Notes under the pieces: generated by a model
The model's input: the letters and a program-made list of their open reading frames with translations, nothing else
Told to the model about the DNA's origin: nothing
The model's database searches: none
Made by a program: the position numbers and the translations under genes
Source: Actinomyces sp.
Lineage (GTDB): Bacteria > Actinomycetota > Actinomycetes > Actinomycetales > Actinomycetaceae
NCBI GenBank assembly: GCA_018375675.1
Contig: JAHACW010000057.1
Location: 1 to 14,784, forward strand
Reading direction: 5' to 3'
DNA length: 14,784 nucleotides
Shown: piece after piece, positions 1 through 4,896 of the stretch
How positions within the stretch are numbered: the stretch's first letter is position 1
Layout: every line of letters begins with the position of its first letter

Positions 1-1
1 T

Positions 2-1168
2 GTTCACGTGCTCGAACTGGCCAAGGTCCTGCGCGGCCTGGTCGATGACCTGCGCGTCCAGGCGTTTGACGGTCCTCGCGAACCGGGTACCGATGGAGCC
101 GACCCGGGCGTGACCGGGCATGCCGATCTGCCCCAGCTGGCAGGAGCGAACGCCGCGCTGCGGACGCTCGGTGTTGATCTTGAGATCGCCGCTGCGTGCG
201 AGGGATCTGACCTGGTCCACTCCCACACCTGGTACGCGAACTTCGCTGGGCACGTTGCATCGCTTCTCGGCGACATTCCGCACGTTATCTCGGCGCATTC
301 GCTGGAGCCGCTGCGCCCGTGGAAGGCTGAGCAGCTCGGCGGTGGCTACCGACTGTCCTCCTATGTGGAGAAGACCGCCTACGAGGCTGCGAGTGCGATC
401 GTCGCGGTCTCGAACGGTATGCGCGACGATATTCTGCGCTGCTACCCCGGCGTTGATCCCGAGCGCGTGCACGTCATTCACAACGGTATCGATCTGAATA
501 AGTGGCACGCCCCCGAAGGGGAAGCAGGCGAGGAGCTGCGTGCCCGTGTGCTCGCCGAGCACGGTATTGACCCGTCTCGTCGCACGGTTGTGTTCGTCGG
601 CCGCATCACCCGCCAGAAGGGCCTTCCGTACTTCCTGCGCGCCGCCCAGCTGCTGCCCGATGATGTTCAGCTCGTGCTGTGTGCCGGTGCTCCCGATACT
701 CCCGAGATTGCCGCAGAGGTCGAGGGCCTCGTCGCCGAGCTGCGCGCTCGTCGCTCGGGCGTCGTTCTCATCTCCGAGATGCTTCCCCAGCCCGAGGTGG
801 CGGCGATCCTGTCCTCGGCTCAGGTCTTCATCACGCCGTCGGTGTACGAGCCCCTCGGCATCGTCAACCTGGAGGCGATGGCCCTCGGCCTGCCCGTCGT
901 CGGTACCGCGACCGGCGGCATCCCCGACGTCATCGTCGATGGAGAGACCGGCTACCTCGTGCCGATCGAGCAGAAGCAGGATGGCACGGGAACCCCGCTT
1001 GATCCTCGCGCCTTTGAGGAAGCGATGGCCGATCGATTGGTGCGTGTCCTCGACGACCCGGAGCTGGGACGTCGCATGGGCGAGGCCGGGCTCGTTCGCG
1101 CCCGCGACCACTTCTCCTGGGAAGCGATCGGCGTGAAGACCGCCGAGCTGTACCGTTCGCTCGTTTAG
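2..1168 (+). CDS. glgA: Glycogen synthase / alpha-maltose-1-phosphate synthase, GT4 family (5' end missing)
   Basis: A retaining GT-B glycosyltransferase of the actinobacterial GlgA/GlgM type. Such enzymes use ADP-glucose either to extend alpha-1,4-glucan or to make maltose-1-phosphate for the GlgE route, in the cytoplasm. The frame is open to the window edge and begins Val-His-Val-Leu-Glu-Leu-Ala-Lys. This matches the family stretch just after the N-terminal Gly-Gly-Ala-Gly loop, so about 20 residues are missing and the GTG at 8 is internal. The donor-site segment GRITRQKG lies near 598-621. The GT4 E-X7-E motif is in EPLGIVNLE, with its glutamates at 848-850 and 872-874, followed by GGIPDVIVDGETGYLVP. 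The stop is TAG at 1166-1168. Family assignment is secure. Whether the main product is glycogen or maltose-1-phosphate cannot be told from sequence. No glgC is visible; it may lie upstream. Confidence 0.93.
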   Translation, partial: VHVLELAKVLRGLVDDLRVQAFDGPREPGTDGADPGVTGHADLPQLAGANAALRTLGVDLEIAAACEGSDLVHSHTWYANFAGHVASLLGDIPHVISAHSLEPLRPWKAEQLGGGYRLSSYVEKTAYEAASAIVAVSNGMRDDILRCYPGVDPERVHVIHNGIDLNKWHAPEGEAGEELRARVLAEHGIDPSRRTVVFVGRITRQKGLPYFLRAAQLLPDDVQLVLCAGAPDTPEIAAEVEGLVAELRARRSGVVLISEMLPQPEVAAILSSAQVFITPSVYEPLGIVNLEAMALGLPVVGTATGGIPDVIVDGETGYLVPIEQKQDGTGTPLDPRAFEEAMADRLVRVLDDPELGRRMGEAGLVRARDHFSWEAIGVKTAELYRSLV

Positions 1169-1192
1169 GGCGCACGTCACCCGACAGACGAC

Positions 1193-1198
1193 TAGGCT
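1193..1198 (+). promoter_or_regulatory. Putative -10 box (TAGGCT) of a leaderless promoter
   Basis: TAGGCT fits the actinobacterial TANNNT -10 pattern and ends 6 nt before the ATG at 1205. Transcription would therefore start at about the A of the start codon. No Shine-Dalgarno sequence precedes that ATG, which agrees with a leaderless mRNA. I see no convincing -35 hexamer. Confidence 0.45.
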
Positions 1199-1204
1199 GG
1201 ATAC

Positions 1205-1993
1205 ATGACTTACGTCCTGAATCTTTCTCACGTGTCCCTCCAACGCGGGGACACGCAGGTCCTGTCCGACGTCTCGTGGTCGACGCGCCCGCGCCAGCAC
1301 TGGGTCATCGTCGGCCCGAATGGCGCCGGCAAGACCACGCTGGCGCGCGTGGCCTCGGGCCGTATCGCTCCCGATAGCGGAGAGGTGACGGTGTCGGAGA
1401 CCGATTTGTCGCACGCCGACCCCTCAGAGATCGCCACGCGCGTGGGGCTCTCGTCGGCCGCGGTGGGGGCCAAGATCGTGCCGACTCAGTCGGTCCTCGA
1501 CACGGTGCGCAGCGCCGCCTGGGGCCTTGCCGTCGCCCACGACGAGGAATACGAGCAGGTCGACGATGAACGCGCCCACGCGCTCATGGACATCTTCGGT
1601 GTCTCGCACCTGGCCCAGCGCGAGTTTTCGACGCTCTCCGAGGGCGAGGCCCAGCGTGTTCTGCTGGCGCGCGCCCTCATGACCGACCCTGAGGTGCTCA
1701 TCCTCGACGAGCCGACCTCGGGCCTCGACCTCGGTGCTCGCGAGCTGCTGATCGCCGCCCTGTCGGAGATCATGAAGGGTTCGAAGTCCCCCCAGGTCAT
1801 CCTGGTGACGCATCAGATCGAAGAGATCCCCGCGGGCGTCACGCACTGCGCGATCATGTCGAACGGTGCGGTCACGCACCAGGGGCCGATTGAAGACGTC
1901 CTGACGGGTGTCAACCTGTCAGAGGTGTATGGCATGCCTCTGCTTGCCGGCAACACCGACGGGCGCTGGTGGGCGCGCGGCGTGACTGACTGA
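1205..1993 (+). CDS. ABC transporter-type ATPase, ModF/YlmA-like (COG1119 style)
   Basis: A 262-residue stand-alone ABC nucleotide-binding domain. Walker A is GPNGAGKTT at residues 37-45, the signature is LSEGE at 144-148 (canonical LSGGQ), Walker B VLILDEP is at 164-170 followed by the D-loop SGLD, and the switch histidine is H203 in VTHQ. At the usual Q-loop place (about 82-90, GLSSAAVGA) I see no clear glutamine. No transmembrane segment or permease gene is present here. The overall look (VIVGPNGAGKTTL, an alanine- and serine-rich Q-loop region, C-terminal QGPIEDVLT) recalls the molybdate ModF/PhrA or YlmA group, whose substrate is often unknown. It could be a soluble ATPase or pair with a permease elsewhere. 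It sits 36 bp after glgA with its own putative promoter, and 13 bp before nfeD. Confidence 0.88.
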   Translation: MTYVLNLSHVSLQRGDTQVLSDVSWSTRPRQHWVIVGPNGAGKTTLARVASGRIAPDSGEVTVSETDLSHADPSEIATRVGLSSAAVGAKIVPTQSVLDTVRSAAWGLAVAHDEEYEQVDDERAHALMDIFGVSHLAQREFSTLSEGEAQRVLLARALMTDPEVLILDEPTSGLDLGARELLIAALSEIMKGSKSPQVILVTHQIEEIPAGVTHCAIMSNGAVTHQGPIEDVLTGVNLSEVYGMPLLAGNTDGRWWARGVTD

Positions 1994-2006
1994 AAGGGAT
2001 TGCGTC

Positions 2007-2480
2007 ATGAACACCTGGTGGCTGTGGATTCTCGGGGCCCTCGTCTGCGGAATCGTCGAGGTCATGAGCGTGAGCTTCGTCTTCCTCATGTTTGCGATCG
2101 GCGCGTTGGCTGCTGGCATCGCGGGCGCGTTGGGCGCAAACCTGGCGGTTCAGGCCATCGTCTTTATTGTCGTCTCGATTGCTCTCCTGGTCGTCCTGCG
2201 TCCCTTCCTGAAAGGGCGTATCGACCGGTCCAGCGGTTATGTTCCGAGCAACACTGACGGTCTGATTGGCAAGACAGGTTACGTGACCGAGGCCGTGGGG
2301 GAGCGCCACGGGCGTATCCAGTTTTCCGGTGGAGAGTGGAGCGCGCGCACTGAGGGACCCACGCTGCCCGTTGGCGCCGAGGTTCGTGTTGACCGCATCG
2401 ACGGTGCAACAGCCGTCGTGAGCGCCCTCGACCCGGCCTCTGCGGCTCCGACGCATCCGTACGGAGACTCGATCTCCTGA
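2007..2480 (+). CDS. NfeD-like membrane protein
   Basis: A 157-residue protein. Three hydrophobic segments (about 4-20, 22-43 and 47-66) are followed by a soluble domain from about 83 to 142 with the small-beta-barrel (OB-fold) pattern of NfeD C-termini: GLIGKTGYVTEAVG, then GEWSAR, then a closing GAEVRVDRIDGATAVV. NfeD proteins are encoded beside SPFH/stomatin proteins and are thought to work with them in membrane organisation or quality control. That partner follows here, 46 bp downstream. This is the short NfeD form, without the ClpP-like protease domain. A purine-rich RBS (GAAAGGGA) precedes ATG 2007. The stop is TGA 2478-2480. Co-transcription with the upstream ATPase is likely from the 13-bp gap. 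Confidence 0.9.
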   Translation: MNTWWLWILGALVCGIVEVMSVSFVFLMFAIGALAAGIAGALGANLAVQAIVFIVVSIALLVVLRPFLKGRIDRSSGYVPSNTDGLIGKTGYVTEAVGERHGRIQFSGGEWSARTEGPTLPVGAEVRVDRIDGATAVVSALDPASAAPTHPYGDSIS

Positions 2481-2526
2481 TCCCGCACATCTTGTATTTT
2501 CATTGACGTAAGAAAGGAAAGACGCT

Positions 2527-3486
2527 GTGAATTCAGGAAACATCATCGGCAATATTGCGTTCATCGTGGTGCTTGCCGTCGTCATTTTCGTCGTGGTCTC
2601 GCTCGCCCGCGCAGTGCGGATCGTTCCGCAGTCGCAGGCGTACGTTGTGGAGCGCCTTGGTCGGTTCCAGGCGGTCATGCAGGGCGGTTTCCACCTGCTG
2701 GTTCCCTTCGTGGACCGCGTCGCCGCTCGTATCGATCTGCGTGAGCAGGTTGCGAACTTCCCGCCTCAGCCCGTCATCACCGCCGACCAGGCGATGGTGT
2801 CGATCGACTCCGTCATCTATTTCCAGATCACGGATCCGCGCAGCGCGACCTACGAGGTCGCTAACTTCCTGCAGGCGATCGAGCAGCTGACCGCGACGAC
2901 GCTGCGTAACCTGATCGGTTCGCTGGACCTGGAGCAGACGCAGACCTCGCGCGAGTCGATCAACAAGCAGCTGCGTGGCGTTCTCGACGAGGCCACGGGC
3001 CCGTGGGGCATTCGCGTGACCCGAGTGGAGCTCAAGTCCATCGAGCCGCCGCCGCGAGTCCTGGCTGCCATGGAGCAGCAGATTACGGCGGAGCGCACCA
3101 AGCGAGCCACGATTCTGACGGCCGAGGCCGAGCGTGAGGCCCAGATCAAGAAGGCTGAGGGCGCCAAGCAGGCCGCCGTTCTGGCTGCCTCCGCTCAGCA
3201 GGAGGCTCAGGTTCTGCAGGCCAAGGGCCAGAAGGAAGCCCTGATCCTCCAGGCCGAGGGTGCCCGCCAGGCCCAGATCCTGCGTGCACAGGGTGAGTCC
3301 GAGGCCATCCAGACGGTCTTCGCGGCTATCAACGCCGGAAAGGCCACGCCGGAGCTCCTGTCCTACAAGTACCTCGAAATGCTGCCGAAGATCGCAGACG
3401 GTCAGGCGTCCAAGCTGTGGATGCTTCCCTCGGATCTTACCGGCGCACTGGAATCCATCTCGAAGGGTTTCAACCTGGGCAAGTAG
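2527..3486 (+). CDS. SPFH/band 7 (stomatin/QmcA-like) membrane protein
   Basis: A 319-residue protein of the stomatin/prohibitin/flotillin/HflK superfamily, which forms oligomers in membrane microdomains. An N-terminal membrane anchor lies at about 9-29. The SPFH domain spans about 31-190 and shows the paraslipin-like segments VVERLGRFQAVMQGGFHLLVPFVD and EQVANFPPQPVITAD. A long Ala/Gln/Glu/Lys-rich coiled coil follows at about 183-262, with repeated units around AEGAKQA, QAKGQKEA and QAEGARQA. The C-terminal tail ends in FNLGK. The GTG start at 2527 is supported by AGAAAGGAAAG just upstream. It pairs with nfeD and is followed immediately by a strong intrinsic terminator. Its role in this organism is inferred only from the family. 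Confidence 0.93.
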   Translation: MNSGNIIGNIAFIVVLAVVIFVVVSLARAVRIVPQSQAYVVERLGRFQAVMQGGFHLLVPFVDRVAARIDLREQVANFPPQPVITADQAMVSIDSVIYFQITDPRSATYEVANFLQAIEQLTATTLRNLIGSLDLEQTQTSRESINKQLRGVLDEATGPWGIRVTRVELKSIEPPPRVLAAMEQQITAERTKRATILTAEAEREAQIKKAEGAKQAAVLAASAQQEAQVLQAKGQKEALILQAEGARQAQILRAQGESEAIQTVFAAINAGKATPELLSYKYLEMLPKIADGQASKLWMLPSDLTGALESISKGFNLGK

Positions 3487-3489
3487 ACT
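3484..3489 (+). promoter_or_regulatory. Putative -10 box (TAGACT) upstream of glnA2
   Basis: TAGACT overlaps the stop codon of the SPFH gene and ends 6 nt before an ATG at 3496, the same spacing as for the ATPase gene at 1205. A weak -35-like TCGAAG lies at 3460-3465 with an 18-nt spacer. A transcript from here would begin at about 3496, run through the hairpin at 3500-3530 and continue into glnA2. Sequence-based prediction only. Confidence 0.4.
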
Positions 3490-3499
3490 GAAGCCATGC

Positions 3500-3540
3500 C
3501 GGGCCGACCGCAGTCCCTGCGGTCGGCCCGTTCTTTTCTC
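3500..3540 (+). terminator. Strong Rho-independent terminator (or attenuator) after the SPFH gene
   Basis: A perfect 14-bp GC-rich stem (3500-3513 with 3517-3530, loop TCC) is followed by the T-rich tract TTCTTTTCTC at 3531-3540. It starts 13 bp after the SPFH stop codon and ends only 15 bp before the glnA2 start. It is the clearest intrinsic terminator in the window. Because a possible promoter lies just upstream of it, it might act as a leader attenuator for glnA2 as well as the end of the nfeD-SPFH unit. Confidence 0.9.
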
Positions 3541-3543
3541 AAC

Positions 3544-3550
3544 GGGAGGA
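3544..3550 (+). promoter_or_regulatory. Ribosome binding site that fixes the glnA2 start
   Basis: GGGAGGA, 5 nt before GTG 3556, is one of the best Shine-Dalgarno matches in the window. It argues for GTG 3556 rather than the in-frame ATG at 3496, whose reading would pass through the terminator stem. Confidence 0.8.
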
Positions 3551-3555
3551 TACCG

Positions 3556-4896
3556 GTGGATTCGCATCAGGAATACGTGCTGCGCGAGGTCGCGCAGAAG
3601 AATATTCGTTTCATCCGTTTGTGGTTTACGGATGTTGCGGGTGTCTTGAAGTCGATCTCGATCGACCCCGGTGAGCTCGAGGAGGCGTTCAGTGAAGGGA
3701 TTGGCTTCGATGGGTCGGCCGTCGAAGGCCTGACGCGCGTCTATGAGTCGGACATGCTGCTCAAGCCGGATGCGTCGACGTTCCAGCTGCTTCCGTGGCG
3801 TTCCAACGAGGACCCGGTTGCGCGCATGTTCTGCGACGTCCTCATGCCCGATGGTCGCCCAGCTCCCTCGGATCCCCGAGGGGTTCTCGAGCGCGCGGTG
3901 GAGCGCGCCGCCGATGCCGGCTTCCGGGTCATGATTCACCCGGAGATCGAGTTTTACCTCCTGCGCCAGCCGGTGACACCCGATCGCATGATTCCCGTCG
4001 ATCAGGCTGGCTACTTCGACCACGTTGCACGCGGCGACTCGAACGACTTCCGCCGCCGCGCCGTACGGATGCTCGAGGACATGGCGATCCCTGTCGAGTT
4101 CTCGCACCACGAGGGCGGACCGGGACAAAATGAGATTGACCTGCGAGCCGTCGACCCCGTGCGCGCAGCGGATAACATCATGACTGCGCGCACCCTCATT
4201 GAGGAGGTCGCGCTCCGCGAAGAGCTCGTCGCGACGTTCATGCCCAAGCCCTTCATCGAGCACCCGGGCTCGGGAATGCACACGCACCTGTCGCTGTTTG
4301 AGGGCGAGGAGAACGCGTTCTTCTCCCCGGCGGGTCAGTATCGCCTGTCCACGACGGGGCGTCAGTTTATTGCCGGCCTGCTCGCGCACGCCGAGGAGAT
4401 CGCGGCCATCACCAATCAGCACGTCAACTCCTACAAGCGCCTGTGGGGCGGGGGAGAGGCTCCCTCCTACGTGTGCTGGGGTCACCTGAATCGCTCGGCT
4501 CTCGTGCGCGTTCCCCTCTACAAGCCCAAGAAGGCCGCGGCCGCGCGCATCGAATACCGAGCGCCTGACCCGAGCGCGAACCCCTACCTGGCGTTCGCTG
4601 TCCTCATCGCGGCAGGACTCGATGGCATTGAGAAGAAGATGGAGCTCATGCCCGAGGCCGAGGACAACGTCTGGGATCTGTCAGATCGTGAGCGTCAGGT
4701 CATGGGCATTCACGCCCTGCCCGCCTCGTTGGCGGACGCCGTGCGCGCCATGAAGAGTTCCGACCTGGTGGCCTCCACGCTCGGCGAGCAGGTGTTCGAC
4801 TACGTTATCCGCAACAAACGCAAGGAGTGGACGGAATATCGCCAGCAGATCACTCGCCAGGAGCTCGAGCAATTCCTGAAGGTCGTTCCCCGGTGA
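3556..4896 (+). CDS. glnA2: Type I glutamine synthetase family protein, GlnA2-like
   Basis: 446 residues from GTG 3556, the same length as mycobacterial GlnA2. It should catalyse ATP-dependent ligation of ammonia (or possibly another amine, as in some actinobacterial paralogs) to glutamate, in a cytoplasmic dodecamer. Visible family signatures are FDGSAVEGL at 51-59, the metal/glutamate-site residues E130 and E132 in HPEIEFY, E186 and E193 in EGGPGQNEID, the ATP-site region PGSGMHTHLSL with H242, NSYKR with R295, and the RIEYRAPD motif with R331 and E333. Where adenylylated enzymes carry the modifiable Tyr of an Asn-Leu-Tyr motif, this protein has N371-V372-W373, so it is probably not a target of GlnE. 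It shares a 4-bp GTGA overlap with glnE. An alternative leaderless start at 3496 would add 20 residues. Confidence 0.93.
   Translation: MDSHQEYVLREVAQKNIRFIRLWFTDVAGVLKSISIDPGELEEAFSEGIGFDGSAVEGLTRVYESDMLLKPDASTFQLLPWRSNEDPVARMFCDVLMPDGRPAPSDPRGVLERAVERAADAGFRVMIHPEIEFYLLRQPVTPDRMIPVDQAGYFDHVARGDSNDFRRRAVRMLEDMAIPVEFSHHEGGPGQNEIDLRAVDPVRAADNIMTARTLIEEVALREELVATFMPKPFIEHPGSGMHTHLSLFEGEENAFFSPAGQYRLSTTGRQFIAGLLAHAEEIAAITNQHVNSYKRLWGGGEAPSYVCWGHLNRSALVRVPLYKPKKAAAARIEYRAPDPSANPYLAFAVLIAAGLDGIEKKMELMPEAEDNVWDLSDRERQVMGIHALPASLADAVRAMKSSDLVASTLGEQVFDYVIRNKRKEWTEYRQQITRQELEQFLKVVPR

Noticed and set aside
2491..2526. AT-rich patch with TATTTT before the SPFH gene as a separate promoter
   Set aside because: No -35 at a sensible distance, and the 46-bp gap and nfeD-SPFH pairing fit co-transcription; the bases may simply keep the RBS unstructured.
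3120..3310. Repetitive GAGGCC/CAGGCC-rich DNA in the SPFH gene
   Set aside because: It reflects the Ala/Gln/Glu coiled coil of the encoded protein, not a DNA repeat array.
3496..3555. N-terminal extension of glutamine synthetase from ATG 3496
   Set aside because: As the main start it is disfavoured: the added residues encode the terminator stem, the length from GTG 3556 matches the family, and a strong RBS serves GTG 3556. Kept only as a possible leaderless alternative.
2533..4485. A 650-codon open frame on the minus strand, antisense to the SPFH gene and glnA2
   Set aside because: It crosses two well-supported plus-strand genes and the terminator, has no recognisable domain, and is the expected by-product of GC-rich codon use that avoids stops on the opposite strand.
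4827..4892. Upstream extension of glnE into glnA2
   Set aside because: It would overlap glnA2 by 70 bases, whereas the GTGA junction at 4893 is a normal coupling site.
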